Part shown: positions 48,307 to 62,000 of the stretch, one piece after another | How the letters are laid out: each line of letters opens with the position of its first letter | Numbering within the stretch: the stretch's first letter is position 1 | Made by a program: the position numbers and the translations under genes | Notes under the pieces: model-generated | Told to the model about the DNA's origin: nothing | Databases searched by the model: none | What the model saw: the letters and a program-made list of their open reading frames with translations, nothing else | Assembly (NCBI RefSeq): GCF_947623445.1 | Contig: NC_135240.1 | Span: forward strand, 7,316,001-7,380,000 | Length of the DNA: 64,000 nt | Source of the DNA: Clavelina lepadiformis | Lineage: Eukaryota; Chordata; Ascidiacea; Aplousobranchia; Clavelinidae | Direction: 5' to 3'

Positions 48307-48784
48307 TAAAACATGATTATACTGCAACATTAAAGAGAAAAGACGTAATTAATGATGAATACATTTGGAAAATAACAACGAGTTACATAAGCTTTTGAAA
48401 TAGACGCTTTTTGAGTTACCGTTGTCATTTGTTATGTGTGGCAAGATTTATTCCAATGCCAATAGACTTAACAATCAAAAATTTCCGACCCACTTTGATT
48501 CTTTTGTAGATTACAATCGTCTTGACTCTTGAGCATTGGATTGTCAAAATTTTTCTCGAGTGAGAAGCATAAAAATTTCTTCACAAGACAAAGAAAATTT
48601 TAAAATATGCTACCTATAGTTCTTATTTTGAAGTGGTTTGAATCCTACGCACTGGACTTACTTGGTATGGCACCTATAGAAACGTGGTCGGGAAGCATAT
48701 GATGTAAAATGTGTGAGAGTTTGCGTGATATCTGCAGGCGTTAAGTAGAATATGAGAATATAGAGTACAAGATTGAGCATAAAA

Positions 48785-49087
48785 AATAGAAGCCGCAACG
48801 AACGATGCTAAAGTATTGCTTTATTGAACGTCATCATTTAGACAAAGTTGAACGCCCACAGCGTGCCGAATCGGAAGTGTGAAAGCATTCTTTCAACAAG
48901 AAACTCGAAGTGCGAGCGGCCTTATACAGTATGCGTCCGCTGTTTAAACAGGATTATCAGCACAGTAAAAGAGTCCCATTGTCTGTTGAATTGGTTAAAA
49001 ACTAGAAGCCACCCTCGATTAAAAGCAGCGCAATATGATCAAAAATAAAAAATAGTGGCCGCGTCTTCTATTCGAAAAAATACGGTA
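48785..49087. mobile_element. Probable MITE with atagaag(a/c)cgc subterminal repeats
   Basis: Right end (complement) taccgtattttttcgaatag then aagacgcggcc; left side aaaaatagaagccgcaac. Similarity between the ends is partial and no target-site duplication was found. Confidence 0.4.
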
Positions 49088-49738
49088 CGCTGATTTCGTT
49101 TTGCATGTCAAGCAAACTTTAAAATTAATTAACTAGAAGTATATACAAACCGAAATATGACATTCAAGCTCGCCACCACGGGTTACGCCTGGGCGGCTAA
49201 CATCACCATAACCATCACACATGTTCAAAATTCTGAGCATCTTGCATTTCAAAACCTTAAAATAATTCAAAACTTTATATACCTGGCATAATTACAGGTA
49301 TAATGTCGTTGTGACTCGGTGATTGCCCCGATGAAAAATACAGTAAATAAACTTTTTCTTTTTTATGTTTTAACGCTGTATTTTTTTTTACTTATGTAAC
49401 AATTAACAGTAACAATTGTAACAAACCATTACTTTAAAATAAGACTATAGGCCTACTGTACGAATGCAGTGAACGCTCTCACCGACGATCTAAGTACTGT
49501 AATTGGTCGAAAAGGAAAAAGTAGGAAGAAACAGCTGGTCACGCATTATTTAACACAGATGACATCATTTTGCACGTGTGCGCCCGCCACCCACGATTGC
49601 TGTGTTGGGCAGTCGAGTCCACTGGCTATACTTGTAGTAGAATCCGGGTGCGGAAAACTGGAAAGTCTTGTTTTCGTTTTTGATAGAGTGCTTGCTTTGC
49701 TGTACATTTTAACGCTGTGAGGAGATCAACTAGCAATC

Positions 49739-50668
49739 ATGTTTAGCTGCGAAGTCTGTGGAAAGTCTTACACTAAAAACAGACATCTAAGGTTACACTT
49801 TGCTAGAAATCATGTCGACAAAAGTGAGTGGACGGATAAGTGCGATGTTTGCGGAAAAGTCTACGCCGACGCTGAAATACTACAAAGACATGCTTTAACC
49901 CATCATAACTTAGGAATAAAATGCCCCATTGAAGATTGTAATGAAGAATTTCCAAGTCAATTAGCTATGCATAAGCACAGAAAATCACATTTTTCAAAAG
50001 ATTTTGAAAACTTAAAAGAGGTGAAAGCAAAAAAGAAAAAATATTGCTGTGAGGAATGTGACATGTCGTTCGCAAAGCATCATTTGTTAACACAGCACTC
50101 ATACATTCACACAAATGTGCTTCCATTTAAATGCACTAAATGTGAGACAGCATTCTTGACACTTGCCCATCGGAACAGACATGAAAAAGTTCATAATGGA
50201 TATAAGTGTGACCAGTGTAATCAACGATTTGACACTTGGACCGACCTAAGAAGCCATGTGAGCAAGGAACATCCCCGGAGGTTTCCATGCACAAAATGCG
50301 ACAAGACATTTCGCATGGCATGCCGATTACGTGAGCATATGGTGTCACACGGAGAAGTAAGAAAGCTGTATAAGTGCAAAGAATGTGACCGAACATTTGT
50401 CAAGAAATTTAATCTTAAAACCCATATAAAAATCCAACATGAAAATGTTAAAACCTTCAAATGTCCTACTGAAGGTTGCTTGAAAGTATTTGCTCATAAC
50501 CATAGCTTAAAAAAGCATATGGTCACACACGCGCCAGATTATGTTCGTCCAACTCGTAAAAGATTAGATAAACCTGCTAGAAAGGCAAGAAAAGGAAAAA
50601 CCAACAAGATAAGCCTTCTTTCTCAAATAACAGGAATAAAGCCTAAAATAATCACTGTTGGAGTTTAA
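49739..50668 (+). CDS. GTF3A: Transcription factor IIIA (nine C2H2 zinc fingers)
   Basis: Single exon, 309 aa. Nine C2H2 fingers run from residue 2 to about 265: the first is CEVCGKSYTKNRHLRLHFARNH, shown here only by its start and end pairs C..C and H..H; the sixth is CDQC...HVSKEH; the ninth is CPTEGC...HMVTH. The RHEKVHNGYKC link between fingers 5 and 6 and the basic tail ending in LLSQITGIKPK match vertebrate TFIIIA (RHEKVHAGYPC; LASRLTGYIPPK). Role: binds the 5S rRNA gene internal control region and 5S RNA, recruiting TFIIIC for Pol III. Many fingers have lost the long linker spacing. Intronless here, unlike the vertebrate gene. Confidence 0.85.
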   Translation: MFSCEVCGKSYTKNRHLRLHFARNHVDKSEWTDKCDVCGKVYADAEILQRHALTHHNLGIKCPIEDCNEEFPSQLAMHKHRKSHFSKDFENLKEVKAKKKKYCCEECDMSFAKHHLLTQHSYIHTNVLPFKCTKCETAFLTLAHRNRHEKVHNGYKCDQCNQRFDTWTDLRSHVSKEHPRRFPCTKCDKTFRMACRLREHMVSHGEVRKLYKCKECDRTFVKKFNLKTHIKIQHENVKTFKCPTEGCLKVFAHNHSLKKHMVTHAPDYVRPTRKRLDKPARKARKGKTNKISLLSQITGIKPKIITVGV

Positions 50669-51122
50669 TTGATATATTTCAGGCTCAATTTTACCTCATG
50701 TGTGTTTAGTTATTGTACTTCTGTCAGAAAATACTTTGCTTTCTGTTTCCTTGTACCATATATGTTTAAACATTATTAAATTGTTGAGGAATAATGAACA
50801 ATATCTAAGCTGCATATACAAGATATTCAGATATATAATTGATTTTTCACTTTGAGCATGAAACTGGTTGTGCCAAAATTTAATTGTAATGATTTTAGCT
50901 TGTTTTTTTCTGACTATGTGCATGTTTCTTGCAAGAACTTGCCATGTTTCTATATTGCATTTCAAACAAGGTGTACATACTGTAGTAACTGACCATACGA
51001 TTATGAAGTATAAAATTTTTTATTATTTCTTGGGTGACATTTTCTTATTAACATTAACTACATGGTTTTGCTGCTTAGGTTGCTGGTTTTCATTTTGATA
51101 TTTGTAATATCTGGTTTTTGTT

Positions 51123-53641
51123 ATGAAAATAAAGGTTTTATCAAGGAATCCAGATGATTATCAAAGAGAAACAAAATTAGATATTCATAAAGGTAAGTTA
51201 AAGATATTAATAGTGATATTATAATTAATATTACTAATAATTATATTGCTCATATTCATCTGTATTTCATGTCTTGTCTTTTAGTGTATCGGAATTATAA
51301 CCCTGCACTACATCCATTCGAGGCGCCCAGAGAATATGTCAGGGCTCTAAATGCCACCAAACTTGAACGTGTGTTTGCGAAGCCATTTCTTGCATCGTTG
51401 AATGGCCACACCGACAGTGTTTGCTGCATGTGCAAACACAAACAGCGCTTAAACACAATTTTTTCAGGGTCCTGTGATGGAGAGGTTAGCTTGAGTTGTA
51501 GAAAAGTATAGAAAGTAGATTATAGAGTAATTGATATAACATAATCAATTAATCATAGCACTTCTGATGAAACTGTTTTAAATGGAAATAGCTGCTCTTG
51601 AATAATGTTAATGTACTTTAGATACGGCAGTGGACATTAACCAACCAAAGGTGTATAAGGGCATTACCGGCCCATACTGGATTTGTACGTGGTATAACTT
51701 GTGCTCCAGACGGCACAACTTTTATTTCTGTCGGTGATGACAACACCATCAAGCATTGGACCACGGATGCTTTGAGTGAACAAAGCCATAATCCTTTGAA
51801 TACGATAGTAACTAAGGTAAGTCTGATTTGTGGTAGACTTTGTAATTTTTGATTATTACTGCACTAAAATGATTCCTGCGTTCTCGGGCTTGAAAGATTG
51901 TTTGTTTTCAGACACTTTATACAGGAATTGATCATCATTGGAAAGAACCGATTTATGCTACTTGTGGCCAAACTGTAGACATATGGAACGACGAGAGATC
52001 TGAACCTGTGAAGGTTTATAAATGGGGAACAGATTCAGTTAATAGTATAAGTTTTAATCCAGTCGAAACCAACATGTGTGTCAGCACAGTCGCAGATAGG
52101 TAAGGTTTGTGTTCCTCACTTTTTCTTTATGTTCCAATGTATGACTATTGACCAGTTTAACAATAACAAACCGTTGTTTGGTGTGAATGCAGGAGTATTG
52201 TGTTGTATGACCTTCGCTCGTCAATTCCTGTCAACAAAGTTATACTAAAGCTTCGCAGTAATGTTGTTGCTTGGAACCCAATGGAAGCATTTATGTTCAC
52301 TGCAGCAAATGAAGACCACAAGTATGTTGCTTATTCTTGTTGTTACACAAGGTTTCTTTGTGTACTAGTACAATTGATGATTTACTTTTCAATAGGATGC
52401 AGAATAAATCTAAATCTCCGAATTTTTTTAAAACTTTTGTTGATTGACAATAATTCTAGTTTGTACACGTTTGACATCCGGAGACTGGACTTTGCGTCGA
52501 ACGTGCACACAGATCATGCGGATGCAGTGTTAGATGTTGATTATGCTCCAACTGGAAAAGAATTTGTATCGGGAAGTTATGATAAGTAAGTAATTCAAGT
52601 AACAGAAAATGTGTAATGCCCTTTGCAGTGAGTGTTCATATCCTGGCATTCTTTTTCAGGTCAATTAGAATATTCCCAGTTAACGGAAGTAGAAGTAGAG
52701 AAGTTTATCATACAAAAAGAATGCAAAGAGTGTTCACTGTCAAGTGGTCACTCGACAACAGGTATTATATAACTTGCTATAGAACGTTTATTCCATTTTG
52801 GTGTAGATATGGAAGTAAACATTTTAGTGAACATGCATTTATTCTGTATCAAGCACAACATAATGTATGTTTATTTGCCAGGTATATATTATCAGGCTCT
52901 GATGAGATGAATATAAGGCTGTGGAAGGCAAGGGCTGCAGAGAAACTAGGAAGGGTAAAATCATAAACAAATTGGATGTAACAATAGGATAATTATAACA
53001 CATGTTTCATAATCTTCACAACTTTTTGTGATAGGGCTTAGCTTAATTAAATTATTAGATGAAATATCTAATTTTCCTGCATCTTTTCTTGCACCCTACA
53101 TCACATTATCATCTATATGTTTTGCATATTATATAATGTGGCATTATTTGTTAGCTTGCACCTCGTGAGCAAGCTGCTGCAGATTATAATAATAAACTGA
53201 AGAAAAAATTTGCGTATCATCCCCAAATTAAAAGAATATCAAGGCACAGGTAACTAGTTGGTTAGCGTTTTCTTTTGCTGTAGGTTAGCTGATGTGCTAA
53301 GTCACTTCGCATTTGGCAATGAAATGACTTTAACTCTTCATATTTACAGACATGTTCCTAAGACTATTTACAGCATTCTTAAAGAGAAACGAACTATTAA
53401 AGACTCTATGCGACGGAAGTAAGTGCAAGCACCATATTCTGTTTATTATTCAAATGGCAGCGATAAGTTTGTTTATGTATGTTGATTTTGTTATAATTCG
53501 CAAATTCTCTTTTTAAGGGAACAAAATCTTCGAGCTCACAGCAAACCCGGCACTGTCCCACATATTCCAGAACGGGCAAAGCATATTGTTACTACTGCAA
53601 TCAAAGATGATGATATTGATGAAGAAGATTCACTTGTCTAA
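51123..53641 (+). CDS. DCAF13: DCAF13 / Sof1 WD-repeat ribosome-biogenesis factor
   Basis: Eleven exons: 51123-51192, 51285-51484, 51622-51816, 51912-52099, 52193-52321, 52460-52585, 52660-52761, 52882-52954, 53155-53249, 53350-53418 and 53518-53641. Total 1371 nt, 456 aa (human 445). It starts MKIKVLSRNPDDYQRETKLD, has the diagnostic ALHPFEAPREYVRALNATKL, then WD repeats (GHTDSVCCMCKH, GIDHHWKEP, WNPMEAFMFTAANED, VLDVDYAPTGKEFVSGSYDKS, RILSGSDEMNIRLWK) and the Sof1 C-terminal region (KRISRHRHVPKTIYSIL). Role: part of the small-subunit processome in the nucleolus; also a CUL4-DDB1 adaptor. It sits 454 bp after TFIIIA on the same strand, another ribosome-related gene. Confidence 0.95.
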
Positions 53642-54165
53642 TAACATCTCAAATCATTGTTTTTTTTAACTCCTTTAAGTGGTGTGTAATAGGACTACAG
53701 TATTGACTGTTCTTCCTCCATGTAGTAAAAGATAATGATGTATGTTTTGACAGCTTATGTTGTGTTCTAACATAAGCAAGCTAGACATCTGTGCAAATGT
53801 AGTGTATTTGTATCATCATGACAGCACCAAGGAAAAAACAAAGGACAAAAACGATAAAAATTACTGGTGTACTTTAGTGACATGGTAAAAATGATAAATT
53901 TATTAATTACTGCTTTTCGTTTAAACTATATTTTTAATACAGTTTTGAACATAAAAACTAAGCTGTTACTGTAACACCTAACACAAATGATACTGTGAGT
54001 AAAAGAATTCATGATTGCTTCGCAAGTTTTCGGCAGCATTCAAGTTAAGAATGTGCACACAGTGATAACACAAAACAACATTCATAAATGGCAAGACAGG
54101 ACATAAATTATGAAACAGTATAATTGCTAACTCCACTTAAAAGCTGAAACTGTGTATACTGCATT
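53642..54165. other. Convergent 3' region of DCAF13 and InaF-motif gene
   Basis: AT-rich 3' flanks. No gene or repeat seen. Confidence 0.5.
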
Positions 54166-54631
54166 TCAGGCTGTCATATCCCAAACAAAGGTATAATAGC
54201 AGAGCAGTGCAAATGCTGGAAATGTAATGGCGAAAACATACAGCACCACGATTGCAAACCGTACCCTAAAAATATAAGTCCAAGTTTAGCACTTTGGTAA
54301 AATAATGCACGATCGAAATCAATATTAGCAGAGTAGGTCTGTAATAATATTTATAATGAAGTCAGTTATAATCTAGCCATAACAGTATCCAAACCGTTAC
54401 GAATAAAATACCAGTTTTTGTGAGTTTTCATCCAACGCTGCATACCATGGCTGAAATAATTTCCATTGTGATTTTTGTCGTAATTTTCGCAAAAAGAAAA
54501 TTCTCTGCAAAACATATCACAACATGAACACACACTGCAACCAAAGAATGTGGTTGATAAAAAAAGTTTTGAAACTGTTCTTAATATGAAGTGAAACCAA
54601 GATTTATCACGTACCCATTATAATCAACCAT
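54166..54631 (-). CDS. Small InaF-motif membrane protein, 69 aa
   Basis: Too short to appear as one long frame; assembled from three exons, 54631-54615, 54504-54412 and 54265-54166, with agreeing phases (210 nt with stop). It starts MVDYNGEFSF; the N-terminal 35 residues are polar, rich in Asn, His and Lys. They lead into MKTHKNWVRFAIVVLYVFAI, then TFPAFALLCYYTFVWDMTA and stop. The pattern KxWxR(L/F)A.V..Y...(V/I)...A...L..YY...W matches the InaF motif of Drosophila InaF and vertebrate INAFM1/2; the fly protein stabilises TRP channels. One membrane helix, short lumenal or extracellular tail. Each exon join uses a normal GT donor and AG acceptor. Confidence 0.7.
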
Positions 54632-56024
54632 TTCTTGACTATTTTATTTCGAAATAAATAATCAAAACGTCTGTGTTCTGAGTGCAATACAATGTACAAT
54701 CAACAACCTAACTCCGTTAACTATAGCCAGAAAACAAAGCAAAGGGAATTGGCATTTTGTTTATAAACCAGAAAGTTGTGAGTAATAATTCACATACTTC
54801 ATTTATACCGAAAGTCGTAATCTTTAAAACATTTTAGTAAAATATTTCATTAACTTTTGTTTTTAACAACAAATTTAAAATTTAATCCTACTCGAAGGTT
54901 GACCCAAGAAAACTTATAAGTCTGCAGGCTACTATATTTTCAAGAATAATGGGTTGAAAATTAGAAAACTAACAAAAACAGTTGATTCAGTAACATTAGG
55001 AACAATTTATGTATTCTAGTTCAGGTTTACCACTAAAGTGCGTTTCACAGCTCTTAATAAATAAAAGATATCTCCAATTCTTTAGAACAACCTGTCCCAC
55101 AGTCAAACCAAAATTTACCTAAAACAAGTGTATTATGACGCAAAAATTCATTATGACGTATTTCCTAGTCATCGATCATCATGGTTCATTCATATCGTTA
55201 CTTCCGCAGGCAAATCGGAAACTAGCAACTATAGCCTACTGCGATTGCTGAATTTGTCCAGCCCACAAAGCTGGACGCTGGAGTCTTAACTATTGTGATA
55301 GAATTGTTAGGTAAATCATTAGATAAAGTTAAATTTTTCAGTTAACCTCTCTCTGTTTTTTTTCGAGGTACAAATACTGAAATGGTCTAGCCTTGTAGCC
55401 TATACCGGTAAGTACCGGTATAAACGAAATTAGCAGTTACTTGACTAGGCGACCAGTCTTTCCATAGATCGTTTGATTGTGACGATCATAAGTTTATACG
55501 TTTATTTCAATTCAGCCCGCTTTAACTATTAACATGGTATTAACTATTAACAAGTGCATTTACAGTGGTTAAGGTTCATTAAAACATTAGTGGAACATAC
55601 TCTGTACAGCGCACACAGCCGAAATTGCAAAAGCTTAATTTGAAAATATGAAATAGGTATTTTAAGAACGTTGCAGAACGCAATGTTTATGACTGTTGTA
55701 TGAGTTTGTAATTACATGTTTACCATGTCTGAGTTTTTATGCGATTACATACATCAGCATCGAGTATTAAAGGATTATTTTGGTCATAACTAGGCTATTT
55801 CTGTATAACTTTCATACCTTAAAACCTTGGACAGATCGTATTGTATTGGACAGATCGTATTGGACGTATCTCCTTCCCATTCAGACCTTTATCTGCATGT
55901 GAGTGCAAAAGTGAAAGAGGGTACTGATTTATATGGTGTTACTATGTACATTTACAGATATATGCATTACCTGCAGTAGGTTATCCGATAAATATAGAAG
56001 TGTAAAACGCAACTTTATGCAGTA
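54632..56024. other. Divergent 5' region of InaF-motif and cortactin genes
   Basis: Should hold both promoters. A short self-complementary stretch, taccggtaagtaccggta, lies near 55404. No supported gene. Confidence 0.5.
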
Positions 56025-59000
56025 ATGTGGAGGTCAGCCGTCGGAAATACTACTAAAGACATCAGTCGTCCTCAGGTTGATGACAATGCAGATGACGACT
56101 GGGAGACTGATGCAGATTTTGTGGTAGGTTTCTTTGTTTAACTGCTTTTTATTTTTATGCATAGAAACCCAGTTTGATTATTTTCTGGGTGGCCATGGTA
56201 CTTCACTCGAGAGCATAGTAAGATGTGTGGTAACTCTTAACTGGTTCAGTTATAATTATTCACACATATATAAGGTTGATCATGATAAAGTTTATTTTTA
56301 AAACAGAGTCCATAGAATCAGTTGTATATGGATGTTAATTTTACATGGATATACACAATTCATATAACTTTGAACTGGTTATGCAAACTTTATTCTTTAT
56401 CTGCAGGATGTACCATGCTAATAAAGTTGTTTTTGTTTCAATTTTGTAGAACGAAGTAAGTGAGCAGGAGCAAAGATGGGGTTCTAAAACAGTGGAAGGG
56501 TCGGGAAGAGTCGCCCATATCAGGTTCAACTTGGACTAACTTTGATGTGTTGTTATACTGTATATACAAAAAAAATTTTGTAAAAAGTTTATGAGAGTTT
56601 TGATTACAGGAGTGTCTGTACTCTCAATCTTTGAACATGTTTTTATTTACAAATTTTAAAACTGTAAATTGTAAGTTTGCATCTTTTATTGATTAATTGT
56701 TGTTTTGATTATTATTTTCATAATTATTAACATTGTGTTATGCTTTGTATTCTGAAATAAAATATTTTCATGGTATCTTTGATTTCATTTATTAGTGTCA
56801 ACAAGCTACGTGAAGGTGTCCAAACGGATGATGCAAAGACAAAAGCTAAACAAATGGATGAAGGTCCGAAAGCATCTTATGGGTAAAAATGCTTTTGTTG
56901 CTTGCTATGTCACATGAGCCTGCTTTTGGTGCTAACTACAACATTCGGAATTTTTTCGTTTTGTTTAATATACTTTTTGTCATCTTTCCAACCATTAAAT
57001 ATTGTTGTCGCTTTCACCAGCTATGGTGGAAAGTTTGGCGTTCAAAAAGACCGGATGGACAAGTCAGCTGTGGATGCATCCTACCAGGCAAAACTCAATG
57101 CCCACCAGTCACAGACAGATGCTTCAAAAGGTTTTGGTGGAAAGTACGGAGTTCAAAAAGATCGGGTTGACAAGGTGGAATCTTCATGTTAACTTCACAA
57201 CTACTAGTAGTACAACATATACATTGACACTGAGGTCTTTTCGACATAGTAGCAACAGCATAGCAATGTTATTACAAACTAACAACTTTATTTGTATGAA
57301 AGAATAGTACAAAGCATTATGCAACTCAAAACTGGATTATTTGTCAGGCTACTGACTAAGTAATTGTACATAAATTAGAGTGTTTACTATATATATACAT
57401 ATCTGTTATATCTGCTTTTACATGTTTTGCGCAGTCAGCTGTAGATTACTCATACAAGGAAAATCTTGCCAAACATAAGTCACAAACAGATGCAGCGAAG
57501 GGTTTTGGTGGAAAGTATGGTGTGGAAAAAGACAAAGTTGACAAAGTAATCTTTACTCATGCTTGGTAACATTGCAACAATTGTAGCTTTAAGAAATGTC
57601 ATTTGCTGTCACTGAAAAAGCTTTCAGAAGGTGTCGATCTCCATAAAGGTGATACAGATCACCATAATTTATCCTAATGTTTTTTAAATCATTACCAGGT
57701 TATTTTAGACAATTTTCTAATTAAATTTTTGAATAACGTTACGGACAGAAAAATAAACCAACCAAAGTAATGTTTACATGAAAAGATGTACGTTGCATAA
57801 AGTAACATCCTGTTTCCCCTGTGGCATCCGATTTAATGTATTCACAAAGAAATGCCAATGTAATGTCAATGTCATTCCTAAAGTGTATGTAGTTATTTAT
57901 TGTATTGTTTAGTCCGCCGTTGGATTTGATTACCATGCAGAGAGAGCCAAACACGAATCCCAAGAAGGTAAATCTATACATTTATAAGTATCATTGCAAT
58001 GTTTAAAACTTAGTATATATATATATTTGTTTCTCTAGAAGTTGTAAAGCGATTTAGAGCTTTTAGCAGGAAAAGCAGGTCTATAAATGCTGCGTATTAT
58101 TATTTATATACTGCGAAAACTCAGTAAGCGGAAACTAAAGGGATCCATTGAATTACATCAAATTTTAAAATAAAAATGCTGTTTCAACCTTGGGCTTTCA
58201 AAAGCACTTTGAATTACCTGAAATTTTTAATTAAAAAGAATTTCAATTAGCGACAGCTATGTACTTTTAATTTACTGAATATTTTGCCTGGAGAGATTAA
58301 ATTGCCATACTTTGAGTTAAACAAAGCAGACAACGTTAACTGAGTATACCAACAGATGTATACCACTTGTTTTAGATTTTTTTTCGCTAAGCTCTAACTT
58401 AATAGTGACCGATGGTGGTTTGATTTTGCCTTTTACTTGAAAACAATTGTATTTTTCTGCATTTAGACTATGCAAAGGGATTTGGTGGCAAATATGGTGT
58501 ACAAAAAGACCATGTTGACAAATCTGCAGTTGGCTATGAGTATCAGGCTAATCTTAGCATGCATGAATCACAGAAAGGTATTTGTCTCTATAACTTGACT
58601 TCATTCTTTTCGTACTTTGATTTCAAAAATTTAATGTTCAAGCAATCTTATAAAATGTGAAAACATTTTGCTAAAACAATCGAATTGTCTATCAACATGA
58701 TTTATTTTACTTTCCTGCAATATGAGGAGGGATTAACTTGATTTTGCAAGTGGTTTTGCTGGTGTGGTCTGATTTAAAATTTTCGTTGGGATTATTTTGC
58801 ATGGCTAAGATTATTCTGTCGGATTTGGTGGTAAGTACGGTGTGCAGAAAGATCGTCAGGACAGTGCGGCTCATGGCTGGGACGAGAAACAATCGCTCTC
58901 AAAACATGAATCGCAAAAAGGTTGGAAATTTATCACTTCACTCACTCATGCACTGTTTTGTTTTATTTTTGCTGCATTTCACCATAAACTACTTTTTAGC

Positions 59001-62000
59001 ATGCTGGTGTTAATTACAATCACAAGCAAAGAAAGCAAAAGCTTATCCGTACATAAGCCCTACTTTTTAAAACAGTTATTTAATAGACATTTTGAATCTT
59101 TCAGTTTAAATTCAAGTTGTTGTAGTACATAGATGGTTGATGGTAAAGTTAGTTGAACAGAGGAACTTGATCATTTGAACTTGACAAAATCTGTAAAATG
59201 ATGTTTGTAATAAACAGCAGTGTAATTATTTTGTGCTTGTATTGTGATTATGATCGCATGAGCAGATTATTCTACCGGTTTTGGTGGAAAATACGGAGTC
59301 CAGAAAGATCGGCAAGATAGTTCAGCTCACGGCTGGGATGAGCAAGGCTCTCTTGCTAAGCACGAGTCACAAAAAGGTTATTTTTATCTCTTGAGTTGTT
59401 TTCCTTACTATATACCACTGGTGGTCACTTTTGATAAAATTTATAAAACAAAGTAAAGTACTCAACCATTATTAGTTCAAAAGATTTACTGTTGTTGTTG
59501 TATTACCAGTTTCACCATAGCCTTTTACCATTAAAACTCATGATAATTATCCTGTAAATCATTGTGTTTCAATTTATTTTGTTAACACTTGAGGAATTCA
59601 CTATGACGAACATTTGTCATTGATTCAGATGTGATTAAGAACCATTTGCACCTGTTTATTAAGTGGATGTTTGGCTTAATTTCGTTGATTTTTGTGTGGT
59701 TTTTGCAATTATTTTTGTTGTAAAATTTGCATGTGCACGGACAGATTACTCTTCTGGCTTCGGTGGAAAATACGGAGTCCAAAAAGATCGTCAAGATAGA
59801 TCTGCTCATGGCTGGGAGGAGCAAAGCACTCTCGCCAAACACGAGTCACAAAAAGGTTGATAAGTGCCCAAGATCAACTCTTTCCATATCAGTCTCATTT
59901 TTACATATTAAAACCAAACCTACACCAGAAAGGGTCTTTCATCGACCTGCTACAAACCCATTTTAATCGCATTTTAAACGTTTACATCGTTATTTTATTT
60001 TTGGATTGCTGTATACACGTGCACTTAGTCTTTATCATGTTTTATTTCATGCCGGTATCATATCATCACAAGCATGTTTTTTTTTTGCATGATAAAGATT
60101 ACACGACCGGATTCGGCGGTAAGTACGGTGTGCAGAAAGATCGGCAAGACAAAGCGGCTCATGGCTGGGGTGACCAGGAAGCTCTCTCTAAACACGAATC
60201 CCAGAAAGGTGACTGAAAAAGTTTCCCCATTTCTCTGTTGTTGAAAGTAGAGCATAAATCCAATATGTCTCATTTCTTTTTGATGTGAAATAAGATCTAT
60301 TCTGCATACTTGCATTTGTATTGTATGCATGTTTGTCACTTCACAGGTATACTGTTCAAATACATTTACCTCCATGTACATGACACCATCACCTGCGATT
60401 TCAAATTTGCCTTATCTGCAACGTACAAGTGATTACATACGAAAGTGAAAGTTTGCTAAAAGATATTTGATGTTGTTTCAGATTATTCCAAAGGCTTTGG
60501 TGGTCAATATGGCGTACAGACCGACCGCAAAGATGAGGTGCTGACAGTGTTATTCTTTACCAAGTCCAGCATTAATTGCTTATAATGATTAATATATTCA
60601 TATGGGCATTACAGTGATACATTCATGAATAACGGGGCTTTTATCTTTCTCCAGTCTGCCGGCACGTTCGAAGACATGTCCGGTGTGACCACAAGTTACA
60701 AGAAAACAGCTGCAGGTAATTTCCATGTTTCTGCCATTTCAACTTTTCACTTGTTAGGCCAAAATGATATCATAAATTTAACCTAACAAAGTGCCGTTCA
60801 ATTAAGTTGGTGGAAGTGCGGGAAACCTTCGAAGCAAATTCGAAAACCTCGCCATGGCAAATGAAGAAGAGAACCGAAAGAGAGCAGAGGAAGAGAAAGC
60901 GCGGAGAAAGGCGCGGGAGGAAAGTGAGAGAAAAGCATTGGAACGAAAGCAGCAGGTTCGTTACTTAGTCATTTTTGATCAATATGTAGGTTTATATTTC
61001 AAAGAAGACGTTACTCATCTTCATTTGTAGATTAGCGGTTTCCAACGTATGGTACACATAACACTAGTTAGCGATTTGTGAGATTTTGCATTTGGCGAGT
61101 TAAATGAATGAAACGCTGGGGCTTCAGAAACATACACACCGACAGTTATCAATACCATATTGTTTCAAATTATTGGGCTTGTGGTTTATAGTGAGTTGGG
61201 CTGTAATTGTGATGACATTTTTTACAACTCAGAAAATGGTCGCTCTTCGTGATAATCGTAAATTATTGTCAGAGGTTTAAGAGAAAGTTAACTTGAAATC
61301 CAGGTTTTAAATAAACTTAAACTTGCATTTGACACATCCCAAGAAATATATGTGAACAGTTATAAAATAAACAACAGCATTAAACAAGGAGCAACATTGT
61401 ATAAGAAAGTAAGAGACCGTCAACCATAGTAATTAATATAAATCACAGTAACAAAACTTGAATGACAAAAGCAAAGCATGCAAAAATAATAAAGTAGAAA
61501 ATTAACAAAATACTCCTTCATTCTAATTGTGTTAGCTGCACAAAAAAGTGTTGGTTTGTATTGCAGTTGTTTTTAAAATGTGTTACAATACCTAACATAA
61601 TAAGTTATACCTAACATAATAAGTTAAACCTAACGTGTTGCAAATATTTGTAATGACCTTCTACTGCTTAATTCTCCTGCTAACTTTAGGAGGAAGATTT
61701 TCATCAGCAAGAAGCAGAGGACAGACGGAGAATGGAAGAAGAAGAAGCAAGTGAGCAAAAGGAGAGAGAAAGGAGAGAAGAAGAGGAACGACAATGGAGA
61801 GAGCAAGAGGAAAGACGACAGGAATACGAAGAAGAGAAGATTAAAGAAGAAGAAAGTAGGGCTCTTCCACCTGGACCACAGGAGGTATGTTGAGTTACTA
61901 CTTTCATAATCTAACATTGCTACACTGACAATAGGATGTCAATTGCTACCCTCCTGAATTTAATAATTACCGAGCATTTAGTTGTCGTCTACAATGGCTT

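Larger units (their letters stand above)
47520..49738. other. Gap between GST and TFIIIA genes
   Basis: Divergent 5' flanks. It contains an old CAGTGTTG-family MITE (47860-48306) and a probable second MITE (about 48785-49087). The rest is AT-rich with no supported gene. Confidence 0.55.

Noticed and set aside
48848-49048. 66-codon plus-strand frame
   Set aside because: Lies inside the probable MITE at 48785-49087.
52200-52589. 129-codon frame reading through a DCAF13 intron
   Set aside because: The 138-nt stretch 52322-52459 has good splice sites and no WD-repeat match; DCAF13 homology is continuous only after removing it.
55390-55440. TACCGGTA palindrome near the cortactin promoter
   Set aside because: Short; resembles words of the 2418 MITE family but has no ends or length to call an element.
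61630-61917. Minus-strand frames rich in Ser/Leu/Phe
   Set aside because: Antisense shadow of the Glu/Arg-rich cortactin coiled-coil exon.
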